Positions 8,363 through 17,362 are shown, counted from the stretch's first letter. The stretch is 64,000 nucleotides of DNA from an uncultured Agathobacter sp. (GCA_910587655.1 CAJUND010000001.1:1-64000), one strand, 5' to 3'. The notes: generated from the letters alone by a model not told the origin. A program made the numbers and translations.

Positions 8363-8725
8363 GTGAGCAGATATGCAGAACTGATACTGGAGTTAATCAG
8401 TCAGTCCGGGGAACATATGACAGCAGAGCAGCTTTTTTTAGAACTGAAAAAAACAGAACCCAAAGTCGTTCAGGCAACTGTGTACAATAATCTGAATGTT
8501 CTGTGCCAGGAGGGGCTGGTTCGGAAAATATCCGTGGAGGATTCGCCTGACCGTTATGATACCACCCAGAAACATGACCACCTTGTATGTAAAAAGTGTG
8601 GGGCATTAGATGATATTAATTTTGAAGATTTGACGAAAAGTCTGGAAAAACAGCTGGGAAAAGAAATTATTTCCTATGATTTAAAAGTATTTTATCTCTG
8701 TCCCAAATGCAGAGAAAAAAGATAA
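8363..8725 (+). CDS. Fur-family transcriptional regulator, PerR-like
   Basis: 120 aa, a little shorter than typical Fur/PerR. The N-terminal winged helix includes VVQATVYNNLNVLCQEGLV (compare the family A-T-V-Y-R/N-x-L). Then come the metal-site segment TQKHDHLVCKKCGA and a second C-x2-C (CPKC) near the C-terminus, together forming the structural Zn(Cys)4 site. The GTG start at 8363 is placed by GGCGGTGA five bases upstream; AAGGAG itself runs into the GTG. The gene is controlled by the 7-1-7 palindrome at 8330-8344 and lies 15 bases before a rubrerythrin-containing gene, the usual target of PerR in anaerobes. Assignment to PerR rather than Fur or Zur is from context. Confidence 0.88.
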   Translation: MSRYAELILELISQSGEHMTAEQLFLELKKTEPKVVQATVYNNLNVLCQEGLVRKISVEDSPDRYDTTQKHDHLVCKKCGALDDINFEDLTKSLEKQLGKEIISYDLKVFYLCPKCREKR

Positions 8726-8740
8726 AAGGAGGTATTTGCA

Positions 8741-10753
8741 ATGGTCTACATATGCAGTATTTGCGGGTATGTATATGATGAGGAAAAAGAGGGCAAGCCG
8801 TTTTCCGAACTGACGGAATGTCCCGTCTGTAAACAGCCGCCGGAGAAATTTGAAGCGGCTGAAGTCAGAAGAACCATAACTGCTCCGCCTGAGGCAAAAA
8901 AAGAGCCTGCACAGGTAAACACAGGGAACCTGGATTTAAGTTATCCGCCAGAAACCCGGAAAACAGACAGCGATTACCGGTACATGAAAGAAATACATGA
9001 AATGGCTGTTACAGGTAAATCAGCAATTGAGGCAATGGGAACGCAGATGAAAATGCCGGACTGGGATGATGTGCTGGTACTTGGCGCGCAGTTAAATCCC
9101 ATGCCGCTGGATGAACATGCAGATGTGTCACTGAAAACCATAATCGGAAAACATGCAGGAAAGCCGATGGTGCTTGACATGCCGGTGTATATTTCACATA
9201 TGTCCTTCGGCGCGCTTTCCAGGGAAACCAAAATTGCGATGGCGAAAGGAAGCGCTGCAGTTTCCACAGCAATGTGCAGCGGTGAGGGCGGTATTCTTCC
9301 GGAAGAAAAAGAAGCGGCATACAGGTATATTTTTGAATATGTGCCAAATCTGTACAGCGTAACAGATGAGAATCTGAAAACTTCCGACGCCATTGAAATT
9401 AAAATCGGGCAGGGAACAAAACCAGGTATGGGCGGACACCTGCCGGGAGGCAAAGTAACCCCTGAGATTGCCAGAATCAGGAATAAACCCGTGGGAAAGG
9501 ATATTATCAGTCCATCCCGATTTCCTGGCATTAACAATGCAGATGATTTAAAGAAGCTGGTAAGCGAACTTCGTATGCGAAGCGAAGGAAGACCGATAGG
9601 AATCAAAATTGCTGCCGGACGCATAGAAAAAGACATGGAGTTTTGTGTTTATGCAGAACCTGATTTTATTACGATAGACGGGCGGGGCGGCGCAACCGGG
9701 GCTTCTCCTGCCATTATAAGGGATTCCACCAGCGTTCCGACCATCTATGCACTTTACCGTGCCAGAAAATACCTGGATTCCGTTGGCTCAGATATTGATC
9801 TCGTTATTACAGGAGGTTTGAGGGTGTCTTCTGACTTTGCGAAAGCGATTGCCATGGGAGCAGACGCTGTGGCAGTTGCTTCAGCGGTAATGGTGGCGGC
9901 AGCCTGCCAGCAGTACCGTATCTGCGGAACCGGGATGTGCCCTGTGGGAGTAGCCACGCAGGATGAAAAGCTGCGTGAAAGATTACATATTGACGCTGCT
10001 GCAAAGCGGGTGGAAAATTATCTGAAATGCTCTGCAGAGGAGTTAAAGACTTTTGCAAGAATTACGGGAAATGCGGATATTCACGGATTATCCACAGATG
10101 ACCTTTGCACGGTCAGTGAGGAAATATCAGAACATACCAGTATTGCACATGCAGGCACTGCATTCATGATGCCTGGGGGTTCAGCATTTAATCATAAGGA
10201 GGAAAAAAACATGGGAACAACAAAATATGCAGGAACACAGACAGAAAAAAATCTGGAGGCAGCATTTGCCGGAGAATCACAGGCAAGAAATAAGTACACT
10301 TATTTTGCTTCCGTGGCAAAAAAGGAAGGATATGAGCAGATTGCGGGCCTGTTTCTGAAAACAGCGGAAAATGAAAAAGAACATGCCAAGATGTGGTTTA
10401 AGGAGCTGAAAGGAATCGGTGATACCAAAGAAAACCTTGCCGCTGCAGCAGATGGTGAAAATTTTGAGTGGATGGATATGTATGAGAATTTTGCAAAGAC
10501 AGCAGAGGAGGAAGGTTTTCCTGAGCTTGCAGCAAAATTCAGACTTGTGGGAGCCATTGAGAAGCATCATGAGGAAAGATACCGCGCACTGCTTAAAAAT
10601 GTGGAGACAGCAGCGGTATTTGAAAAGAGCGAAGTAAAGGTCTGGGAATGCCGTAACTGCGGACATATCGTTGTTGGAACGAATGCGCCTGAAGTCTGCC
10701 CGACCTGTAATCATCCGCAAAGTTATTTTGAGGTTCATGAAGAAAATTATTAA
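8741..10753 (+). CDS. Rubredoxin / glutamate-synthase-like FMN domain / rubrerythrin fusion protein
   Basis: 670 aa in one open frame. Residues 1-40: rubredoxin-like domain (CSICGYVYDEE and CPVC). Residues about 60-470: glutamate synthase large-subunit FMN domain, with MSFGALSRETK, KPGMGGHLPGGKV, the GRGGATGASP loop and a cysteine cluster CQQYRICGTGMC that in GltB-type proteins holds a 3Fe-4S centre. Residues 491-670: complete rubrerythrin, with diiron ligands in AGESQARNKY, ENEKEHAKMW and IEKHHEERY, and a C-terminal rubredoxin domain (CRNCG, CPTC). The rubrerythrin part keeps its own AAGGAGGA site and ATG at 10211, so two products are possible: the fusion and free rubrerythrin. The likely role is peroxide reduction fed by a flavin/iron-sulfur electron path. 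Second gene of the PerR-like operon. Confidence 0.85.
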   Translation: MVYICSICGYVYDEEKEGKPFSELTECPVCKQPPEKFEAAEVRRTITAPPEAKKEPAQVNTGNLDLSYPPETRKTDSDYRYMKEIHEMAVTGKSAIEAMGTQMKMPDWDDVLVLGAQLNPMPLDEHADVSLKTIIGKHAGKPMVLDMPVYISHMSFGALSRETKIAMAKGSAAVSTAMCSGEGGILPEEKEAAYRYIFEYVPNLYSVTDENLKTSDAIEIKIGQGTKPGMGGHLPGGKVTPEIARIRNKPVGKDIISPSRFPGINNADDLKKLVSELRMRSEGRPIGIKIAAGRIEKDMEFCVYAEPDFITIDGRGGATGASPAIIRDSTSVPTIYALYRARKYLDSVGSDIDLVITGGLRVSSDFAKAIAMGADAVAVASAVMVAAACQQYRICGTGMCPVGVATQDEKLRERLHIDAAAKRVENYLKCSAEELKTFARITGNADIHGLSTDDLCTVSEEISEHTSIAHAGTAFMMPGGSAFNHKEEKNMGTTKYAGTQTEKNLEAAFAGESQARNKYTYFASVAKKEGYEQIAGLFLKTAENEKEHAKMWFKELKGIGDTKENLAAAADGENFEWMDMYENFAKTAEEEGFPELAAKFRLVGAIEKHHEERYRALLKNVETAAVFEKSEVKVWECRNCGHIVVGTNAPEVCPTCNHPQSYFEVHEENY

Positions 10754-10761
10754 ACAACATA

Positions 10762-10787
10762 AGAGGGACAGTTTTTGCTGTCCCTCT
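10762..10787 (+). terminator. Hairpin after the rubrerythrin fusion gene, probable terminator
   Basis: Perfect 10-bp stem AGAGGGACAG / CTGTCCCTCT with a 6-nt T-rich loop, 8 bases after the stop codon. It is followed by A rather than T residues, so termination strength on this strand is doubtful. Confidence 0.55.
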
Positions 10788-10865
10788 AAAAAATTTCCGC
10801 ATGCACTTTCTGTTTATGTATTTCTTATTTTGCCACCTGTAATCTGGTGGTAAGCATATTATGGA

Positions 10866-10903
10866 GCAAACTGCATTATAAACCGCTTCGCGGTGCAGTT
10901 TGC
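10866..10903. repeat. Hairpin with CCGCTTCGCGG core, possibly a dispersed repeat
   Basis: Outer stem GCAAACTGCA (10866-10875) with TGCAGTTTGC (10894-10903), inner stem ACCGC/GCGGT around TTC. Related sequence occurs at 54315-54355 (TTCGCGGTGCA followed by TTTGTGTAG, here TTTGCGTAG) and more weakly at 44970-44990. It lies in the gap between convergent genes. Confidence 0.5.
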
Positions 10904-10968
10904 GTAGGCAATATCCCCCTTGTCATTTTCTGGTACAGGTATAGCACAGCCGGATGGGAAAGTCTATC

Positions 10969-11721
10969 CTATTCTTTGGGCTCCTTTTTCGCACGATACC
11001 ATGTAATGAGAGAGTAATACAGGGGAATTGTCAGAAAAACCACCCATCCCGGATGCCAGCAGGACTTAAAAAATCCAAGGCATAAATACACCTGCGTAAC
11101 CAGAACCGGCCATGCAAAACAGCGGGCGTCTTTTTTGTGAACCGCTTCCATCAGGGAGTCCCACACCGGAACAAAGAAAAACAGAAGCCATCCCGGATGC
11201 CATGCATCCCACAATATTCCGACAACCAGGTACAAAATGAGAGTCACAAGCAGAATGGGAAAATGGTGATGGTGTGAAAACCATTCCTTGTCATATTTCT
11301 GACCATTCACATACACGCCGTTTTTGTCAATATGTACGTGGTCGTCCTTCTTTTTGTCATCCACATGGATGCCATTCCAGCCTACATGCACCTCACCATT
11401 TTTATCCTTTACATGGACACCCTGAAATCCCACATGAACATACTCTTCCGGTCCGTCCCCGGTGCTTTCTGTTGTGTCACCTCCGGCAAAAGAGGCTGTT
11501 TCTGTCTCCCGGATTTCATTTTCTGTCTTAAGAAGTTCATCCAGGGAAATTCCGTAAAGCTTTGAAAGAAGAATCAGATTCTCCATATCCGGAGCCGCCT
11601 CCGCCCTTTCCCATTTACTGACCGCCTGTCTGCTGATTCCAAGCTTTTCCGCCAGCGCTTCCTGGGACAGGTTGTTTGCCTTCCTCAGATTTACAAGCCG
11701 GTTTGCTATTTCTATATTCAT
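10969..11721 (-). CDS. XRE-family membrane-anchored regulator with VHV-type repeats
   Basis: 250 aa. The N-terminal Cro/C1 helix-turn-helix (about residues 6-62) includes LSQEALAEKLGISRQAVSKW and PDMENLILLSKLYGISLDELL, a common Firmicutes type. After a linker come short tandem repeats of the form VHVG-x2-GVHV-x-D (about residues 92-145: VHVGFQGVHVKD, VHVGWNGIHVDD, VHIDKNGVYVNG), predicted beta hairpins. Then HHHH and four hydrophobic helices with two WHPGW motifs. The combination suggests a DNA-binding protein tethered to the membrane whose repeat region may sense a ligand or metal; that is inference. Monocistronic, with AAAGGATAA before the ATG. Confidence 0.85.
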   Translation of the reverse strand: MNIEIANRLVNLRKANNLSQEALAEKLGISRQAVSKWERAEAAPDMENLILLSKLYGISLDELLKTENEIRETETASFAGGDTTESTGDGPEEYVHVGFQGVHVKDKNGEVHVGWNGIHVDDKKKDDHVHIDKNGVYVNGQKYDKEWFSHHHHFPILLVTLILYLVVGILWDAWHPGWLLFFFVPVWDSLMEAVHKKDARCFAWPVLVTQVYLCLGFFKSCWHPGWVVFLTIPLYYSLITWYRAKKEPKE

Positions 11722-11848
11722 TTTTTATCCTTTCCGCCCTGCAGAGGCTGTTTTATGAACCAATTATAAAAACCGGATAACAGTTGCACCAGAAACTCTG
11801 GTTTGAATTGCCGCAACCGCTGGTTGCGGATACTGCAGGCAAAGAAAA

Positions 11849-13093
11849 TTATTCCGCAACAGTCCACTTTCCAAGGAATCCTTTCTTATACTTTGCCATT
11901 TCCTCTTTTGCCCATGCAAGGCGTGGAGCTTTTTTCAGGTAAGAAACCCCCTTTTTGATATCCTGCGGCACACCCAGTCCCTGTGCATAGATTACGCCCA
12001 GGCCGTAATTTTTCAGTTCACTGTCGCCGGACATTTCATCCAGAAGCTGTTTTGCCGCTGCCGCATTCTGCGCACAGCCCAGTCCCTTTATTTTTGCCAC
12101 TGCATGCATATCGTTTGTCCAGTTGCTGCCGCGTCTTTTTGCCTCTTCAAAAAGTTCTACCGCCTTTGCGTAGTTCTGCGGTACGCCGTCTGCGCCATAA
12201 AAATACAGTTCTCCCAGACGGTTATAGCAGCCAAAATCATCCTCGCTTAAGCCTTCGGTCAGATATTTTTCCGCCAGCCGTGCATTCTGTTTCATGCCTT
12301 TGCCCTCCAGGGCAGCCCTGCCCAGTCGGAAGCAGACACTTTTTTGTCCGCCCTCATAGGCTTTTGTCCACCAGTAGACAGCCTCTTCGAATCTTCCGGC
12401 TTCTTCCAGGTCCGTACCGTATCCTGCCTGCCATGTCGGATAACCGTATTCTGCACCGCGGCGCGGAATTTTAGCAGCTTCTTCCGGTCTTGGCGGTAAA
12501 ATACCGTCGTTTCCGTTCTGGAAAATCTGGTACAGATTGTTACCGGCAAAATAAACGCCTGCCGCAAAAGCTTTTTCAAACCAGTCGATGGATTCCATGT
12601 TTACCTTCTGGATAAACGCCTGCATTCCTTTTTTATTTCCGGCAAGCTTACGCATTTCCTCTTCCTCGATGTCTAACACATCGCCCCAGAAATACACGTT
12701 TCCCACCATGTACTGGCAGAAGGGCTCACCTGCCTGCGCTTTTTCAAAAATGACGTTAAATGCCTCTTTTGTACTGGCAAACGTCATTTCCTGCTCTGCC
12801 TGCCTGTCAAATTCCCCGCATCGCATGGCGCCCAGAACTCCCATGGCACTGCCGCCGAGGATGCTTTCATGAATCAGCTGTCCTACTTTTATGTCGTCCA
12901 CCGGGAATCCGTGGTATTTCCAGACATACTGCGTTCCGCTGTAACAGCGTGATAAAAGATAAGCTGCATCAGCGTCGCCATTCCGGTAAGCCTGTTCCAG
13001 AAGGGCAAATCCCTCCTGCCCCCGCTGCTCGCGCAGTTTGTAATAAATAAGTTCCAGTGCCTGTTCTACTTCATCGCTAAAAAATTTCCCCAT
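11849..13093 (-). CDS. Sel1-repeat (SLR/TPR-like) protein
   Basis: 414 aa, no signal peptide. It is built of Sel1-type 36-residue repeats: A-x-L-G-x2-Y/A ... G-x-G ... D/N-x2-K-A ... Y/W-x2-K/A-A (for example YLLSRCYSG near residue 45, LGELYFYGADGVPQNYAKAV and LGVIYAQGLGVPQDIKKGV in the C-terminal half). Such solenoids mediate protein-protein interaction. No enzymatic domain is seen. The flanking genes do not indicate a partner. The start is supported by AAAGAGAG upstream. Confidence 0.85.
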   Translation of the reverse strand: MGKFFSDEVEQALELIYYKLREQRGQEGFALLEQAYRNGDADAAYLLSRCYSGTQYVWKYHGFPVDDIKVGQLIHESILGGSAMGVLGAMRCGEFDRQAEQEMTFASTKEAFNVIFEKAQAGEPFCQYMVGNVYFWGDVLDIEEEEMRKLAGNKKGMQAFIQKVNMESIDWFEKAFAAGVYFAGNNLYQIFQNGNDGILPPRPEEAAKIPRRGAEYGYPTWQAGYGTDLEEAGRFEEAVYWWTKAYEGGQKSVCFRLGRAALEGKGMKQNARLAEKYLTEGLSEDDFGCYNRLGELYFYGADGVPQNYAKAVELFEEAKRRGSNWTNDMHAVAKIKGLGCAQNAAAAKQLLDEMSGDSELKNYGLGVIYAQGLGVPQDIKKGVSYLKKAPRLAWAKEEMAKYKKGFLGKWTVAE

Positions 13094-13319
13094 GTTTTTC
13101 TCTCTTTCTTAAGTGCATTCTCAGTCTTGTTTTCAGATTGTGTCAGATTATATGATACAATACAATGAACTTTTTTTCTACCGTAAAACCATGTTTTCGT
13201 GAAACGGCAATTCCAAAATTCTTGCCAGTCCAACATATGTGTTATATAATGTAATTTAAAGTTAAAGCAGACCATGTCGGATGGTTGATATACATATTAG
13301 AAAGAGGTAAATAAACCGT

Positions 13320-14006
13320 ATGAATACGAAAACTGCAAGAGGATTATTGTTTCTGTTTAAAAAACCATTCCGGCTGTTTTTTGTAATTGCCGGGATAACC
13401 CTGGTACTGGGAGTGACAGGGCTGCATACGTCTTATGCAACAAAGGATTATATCAAAACAACCGGGGAAATCTCTAATGTAACGTCAGAGAGGGTTCTGC
13501 GGCGTCAGGGTTATGTCACGCGGTACAGCTATGACCTGAAGTGGTATGCGGATGGAGAGGTTTTCAGGAAACATTTTAATGGTATGTTTGACCCTGAAAC
13601 GGAAGGTGAAGTAACCATCTGGGTTTCACCTGACAACCGTGATGCACAGCTGGGACGTTCCGGAAGTTTTCATACGGGGATTGACTTTGACTACCTTTGT
13701 CTTTGTATTTCCTTGGTGTCGGGACTGCTTGCCATTATGCTGTACCGGTTTCATGTAAAAAACAGAAAAGAGAGTTCTGCGGAACGGGAGGAGCGGCTGG
13801 AGGACAATAAGTTAGGAAGCATCATCGCTTTTCTGTTAAGTCTGTTTGGAGCGGGATACGGTGTTTTTGATATCTGGAAGGATTACCGGGCAGGAAAAAT
13901 TATTTCTGTGGCATGCATTGATTTAGCAGTTATTTTTCTGGCAGCGGCGGTTATCTGTCTGGTTATTTTTTTCGTGTCCCAAAAGCAGCTGAATACAGGA
14001 AGGTAA
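13320..14006 (+). CDS. DUF3592-type membrane protein
   Basis: 228 aa. One transmembrane segment at about residues 18-37, then an extracytoplasmic beta-rich region (GEISNVTSERV ... VTRYSYDLKWYADGEVFRK ... GEVTIWVSPDNRDAQLG), the DUF3592 pattern, and three further hydrophobic helices (about 122-142, 167-185 and 195-218). Function unknown. It is divergent from the Sel1 gene and convergent with the ZIP transporter gene. Confidence 0.7.
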   Translation: MNTKTARGLLFLFKKPFRLFFVIAGITLVLGVTGLHTSYATKDYIKTTGEISNVTSERVLRRQGYVTRYSYDLKWYADGEVFRKHFNGMFDPETEGEVTIWVSPDNRDAQLGRSGSFHTGIDFDYLCLCISLVSGLLAIMLYRFHVKNRKESSAEREERLEDNKLGSIIAFLLSLFGAGYGVFDIWKDYRAGKIISVACIDLAVIFLAAAVICLVIFFVSQKQLNTGR

Positions 14007-14040
14007 AAAAGGAAGTGACATTCATTTGATGCCGCTTCCT
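14004..14040 (-). terminator. Terminator of the ZIP transporter gene
   Basis: On the minus strand an 11-bp stem with one mismatch (arms at 14031-14039 and 14011-14021) is followed by TTTTTTACC. On the plus strand the same hairpin may end the DUF3592 transcript less efficiently. Confidence 0.8.
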
Positions 14041-14049
14041 TAAAAAATA

Positions 14050-14832
14050 TTACCCGAACACCACATCCAGTATCATCATCACCGTAAATCCGACAGCGAA
14101 AAAAACAGTTCCTGGCTTAGAGTTTTTTCCCATACGCATTTCAGGAAGCATTTCCTCAACCACTACATAAATCATGGCACCTGCTGCAAAACTAAGCAGA
14201 TAAGGCAGGGCGGGGACAACGAATCCCGCTGCAATAATTGTAAGCGCCGCTGCAACCGGCTCAACTGCACCGGACAGGATTCCGCATAAAAGCGCCTTAC
14301 CTTTTTTCATTCCGTCTGCCTGCAGCGGCATGGAGATAATGGCGCCTTCAGGAACATTCTGGATGGCGATTCCGATGGAAAGTGCCAGTGCCTCGGTCAG
14401 GGTTATGGAGCTGTTACCGGAAATCCACCCGGCATACACGACTCCCACAGCCATTCCTTCCGGAATATTATGAAGTGTCACCACCAGTACCAGCATCATC
14501 GTTTTCACAAGAATTCCTTTTGAATTTTTTGTTTTACTGATTGTCTGGTTAAGATGCGGAATGATCCGGTCCGCGAAAATAAGAAGAAGTATCCCCAGCC
14601 AGAACCCGCATACGGCGGGAAAAAACGCCCACCGTCCCATAAAGGCGGCCTGTTGAATGGAAGGAATCAGTAAGCTCCAGATGGAAGCAGCAAGCATAAT
14701 CCCTGCTGCAAATCCGGTCAGTGCCTGCTGAACTTTCACATTTAACTGTTCTTTCATAAGCAGGACACATGCCGCACCGAGTGAAGTCCCCAGAAATGGA
14801 ATCAGTATTCCCTGAATCACAGATATCGACAA
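14050..14832 (-). CDS. ZIP-family divalent metal transporter
   Basis: 260 aa from a TTG start at 14832, chosen because AGGGGGT lies 7 bases upstream and because the ZIP fold begins here (SVIQGILIPFLGTSLGAA); an upstream in-frame ATG at 14910 would add 26 non-conserved residues. Eight hydrophobic helices. The metal-site motifs are in helix IV (TLHNIPEGMAVG) and helix V (AIQNVPEGAIIS), with a further acidic residue in SGAVEPVAA. The pattern matches the GufA/ZupT group, which imports Zn2+ and other divalent metals. Confidence 0.9.
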   Translation of the reverse strand: MSISVIQGILIPFLGTSLGAACVLLMKEQLNVKVQQALTGFAAGIMLAASIWSLLIPSIQQAAFMGRWAFFPAVCGFWLGILLLIFADRIIPHLNQTISKTKNSKGILVKTMMLVLVVTLHNIPEGMAVGVVYAGWISGNSSITLTEALALSIGIAIQNVPEGAIISMPLQADGMKKGKALLCGILSGAVEPVAAALTIIAAGFVVPALPYLLSFAAGAMIYVVVEEMLPEMRMGKNSKPGTVFFAVGFTVMMILDVVFG

Positions 14833-14963
14833 TCGTTTACCCCCTATCCGCTGGTCTGACAAATAACCAGCATTGCAATTTGTGCCGGTAATGCCCGCCT
14901 GGGGCATCACGCGAAGCAGTATGATACAATATATGCATATGGGATACAGAGGGGAATTTGTAA

Positions 14964-14992
14964 TTGTATTTTTTATTTATAATATGTATAAT
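14964..14992 (+). promoter_or_regulatory. Promoter of the MATE transporter gene
   Basis: TTGTAT (14964-14969), 17-nt spacer, TATAAT (14987-14992), 30 bases before the start codon. Confidence 0.6.
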
Positions 14993-15022
14993 AATATAGA
15001 AAAAATATTTTAGGAGGATATT

Positions 15023-16384
15023 ATGGATATATCAGAACAGTTAAAAAGTGAACCTATAGGAAAATTATTTTTTAAGCTTGCATTGCCAAGCGTGCTGGCA
15101 CAGCTGGTCAGCCTTTTGTATAATATTATTGACAGAATATATCTTGGACACATGGAGGATGCAGGAGGCGTGGCACTGACCGGAGTGGGGTTGTGTATGC
15201 CTGTTATATGTGTAATTAATGCTTTTACTGTTTTAATTTCGCAGGGCGGTGCGCCCCATGCTTCCATAGCCATGGGACGAAATGATAAAAAGCGTGCTGA
15301 AAAAATTCTTGGTAACTGTTTTATTTCCCTGATGGGTGTATCAGTTGTGCTGACTGTGGTGTTTCTGCTGACAGGAAGGGAACTGCTGATGCTGTTTGGT
15401 GCAAGCAGCGAAACCATCGTGTATGCATGGCCATATATGAAAATTTATCTTGCGGGAAATATATTTGTCATGGGTTCCCTTGGACTCAACCCGTTTATCA
15501 CCACACAGGGATTTACCCGTTTCAGTATGATTAATGTGATTACAGGGGCAGTGTGCAATATCATTCTGGATCCGATATTTATATTTGTACTCAGACTTGG
15601 CGTGTGCGGTGCAGCAATTGCCACGGTATTGTCCCAGGCGCTTGTGGCGGTTATGGCATTCCGGTTTCTGACCGGAAAAAAGACATTTTTAAAGATTAAA
15701 AAAGAAAACTTCCGTCTGGAAAAAGATATTATGCTTTCGGTATTTGCGCTTGGACTGGCTCCGTTTATTATGCAGGCAACGGAAGCGGCGCTTAATGTTT
15801 CCTTTAATTATTCCCTCCAGCAGTACGGCGGGGATGTTGCAGTGGGTGCAATGACGATTGCCAGTACCGTGATGCAGATGTTCTGGATACCTTCAAGCGG
15901 AATCGGGCAGGGCGCCCAGCCGATTATCAGCTATAATTATGGTGCGAAGGACAAGGAAAGATTTAAGAAGGTAGTCCGGCTTATGTTTATCGTTCTGGAA
16001 GGCTATTTTCTGATTGGATGGGCGGCGGTTGAACTGTTTCCGCAGTTTTTTATCCGGATGTTTAATTCATCGTCAAAAGAACTGTTTGAGACGTCCATGG
16101 TGACGCTTCGGATTTATGTGGCAAGCCTTGGGCTGTTCGGGCTGCAGTCCAGCGTACAGCAGGTATTTGTATCCACAGGACAGGCCAAGGCTTCCATGTT
16201 TATTGCCTGCCTGAGAAAGGTGATTCTGCTGATACCGTTTATCTTTATTCTGCCTCAGTTTCTTTCGGATAAAGTGGCTGCAGTATTTCTGGCGGAGCCG
16301 CTGTCGGATTTTGTTTCCGTAGTAGCTGCAGTAAGTATTTTTGTCTGGAAATTTCCAGGGCTGATAAAGCAGATGGACAAATAA
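15023..16384 (+). CDS. MATE-family efflux transporter
   Basis: 453 aa, twelve hydrophobic segments. N-terminal family pattern: IGKLFFKLALPSVLAQLVSLLYNIIDRIYLG in two pieces, with the DRIYLGH motif of the DinF/NorM-like Clostridial subgroup. The second half repeats the fold (FIMQATEAALNVSFN, then SGIGQGAQPIISYNYGAKD). Predicted Na+- or H+-driven export of cationic drugs or metabolites. A good ribosome site (TTTAGGAGGATATT) precedes the ATG. Convergent with the MerR-TipAS regulator, which may sense a similar compound. Confidence 0.92.
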   Translation: MDISEQLKSEPIGKLFFKLALPSVLAQLVSLLYNIIDRIYLGHMEDAGGVALTGVGLCMPVICVINAFTVLISQGGAPHASIAMGRNDKKRAEKILGNCFISLMGVSVVLTVVFLLTGRELLMLFGASSETIVYAWPYMKIYLAGNIFVMGSLGLNPFITTQGFTRFSMINVITGAVCNIILDPIFIFVLRLGVCGAAIATVLSQALVAVMAFRFLTGKKTFLKIKKENFRLEKDIMLSVFALGLAPFIMQATEAALNVSFNYSLQQYGGDVAVGAMTIASTVMQMFWIPSSGIGQGAQPIISYNYGAKDKERFKKVVRLMFIVLEGYFLIGWAAVELFPQFFIRMFNSSSKELFETSMVTLRIYVASLGLFGLQSSVQQVFVSTGQAKASMFIACLRKVILLIPFIFILPQFLSDKVAAVFLAEPLSDFVSVVAAVSIFVWKFPGLIKQMDK

Positions 16385-16409
16385 ATGATAATACCGTGTT
16401 TGAAAAGCT

Positions 16410-16504
16410 GGCAAAGCACCCGCAGCCATTTCATATGCCTCATAACTGGATATGCAAAAAGCTCCCGGAATCATCCAGGATCTTTTTGATGTGTGTGCTT
16501 TGCC
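16410..16504. repeat. Inverted repeat in the MATE/MerR convergent gap
   Basis: GGCAAAGCAC at 16410-16419 pairs perfectly with GTGCTTTGCC at 16495-16504, enclosing 75 bases. No gene or motif is recognised inside. Confidence 0.4.
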
Positions 16505-16519
16505 GTTACACTTTAAAAC

Positions 16520-17362
16520 TTATAACATTCCATAATAATGCAAAATAGCATGTGCAGCATATTCAGAACACCCTTTCCCAAACTGGCTGTCAGTTGCTTC
16601 TGCAAGCCTGCCGTTCTGCAAATATTCTTTTGCCAGATCAAGCAGTATATTTCTTGCATTATCAAGCGCAAACATTGCCTTATAATTCTCTGCAAGCATT
16701 TCAACGGCGGCATGTGCCATATCCATATTGTCCGCTTTTTTTGCAGCCATAAACTGTTGATAGATCCTGGCATTTTCCTCCTGTTTCTGCTGCAATTCCC
16801 CGGTATTTCCGGTTGCCTGCATGACTGCTTCTATTACCTTTTCTTTGCTTCCATACCATTTCAGCAGGTCTGCGACAGCCTGTTCATTGGCAAAGCCGGA
16901 TGCCAGATGCTCTTTGTACTTTTCCATACTCCCGTATTCCTGCACCTGCCCCTCAAGGCTTTCCATTGACATGCACTCTAACGTATGGTTTACAATTTGC
17001 TGTACTTCCTCATTGTTAAATGCTCCAAAACTCATGGTACTGACTCCTTTCATTACGTCTGTTATTAACTCAATAATCCCATTCAGCCGGTTTCGTTTCT
17101 GTTCCAGCATAGATTTTTGAGCTAATAAAGCCTGTTCTTTATCATAATTCGGATTATCCATGATTTTTTTAATGTCCGTCAATGGGATTTCCAATTCTCT
17201 AAAGAACATAATTTCCTGCAGCTTTTCTAACGCTTTGTTGTCATAAAGACGGTAACCTTTGTCCGTTAATTCCGTTGGTTTCAGCAGACCGATTTCGTCA
17301 TAATACCTCAGCGTCCTGATACTTACTCCGGTAATCTCTGACACGTCTTTTACGGTTTTCAT
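16520..17362 (-). CDS. MerR-family regulator with TipAS drug-binding domain
   Basis: 280 aa. The N-terminal MerR winged helix (MKTVKDVSEITGVSIRTLRY, then DEIGLLKP) is followed by a dimerisation helix to about residue 105. The C-terminal 140 residues have the helical TipAS pattern (AVADLLKWYGSKEK, MAHAAVEMLAENYKAMF, YAAHAILHYYG), which traps thiopeptide-like antibiotics in TipA. The gene has a MerR-type promoter of its own (17383-17413) and is therefore probably autoregulated. Confidence 0.9.
   Translation of the reverse strand: MKTVKDVSEITGVSIRTLRYYDEIGLLKPTELTDKGYRLYDNKALEKLQEIMFFRELEIPLTDIKKIMDNPNYDKEQALLAQKSMLEQKRNRLNGIIELITDVMKGVSTMSFGAFNNEEVQQIVNHTLECMSMESLEGQVQEYGSMEKYKEHLASGFANEQAVADLLKWYGSKEKVIEAVMQATGNTGELQQKQEENARIYQQFMAAKKADNMDMAHAAVEMLAENYKAMFALDNARNILLDLAKEYLQNGRLAEATDSQFGKGCSEYAAHAILHYYGML

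Noticed and set aside
8974..9636. 220-codon frame on the minus strand
   Set aside because: Lies wholly inside the glutamate-synthase-like domain on the other strand, has no ribosome site and no recognisable motif; a shadow of codon bias.
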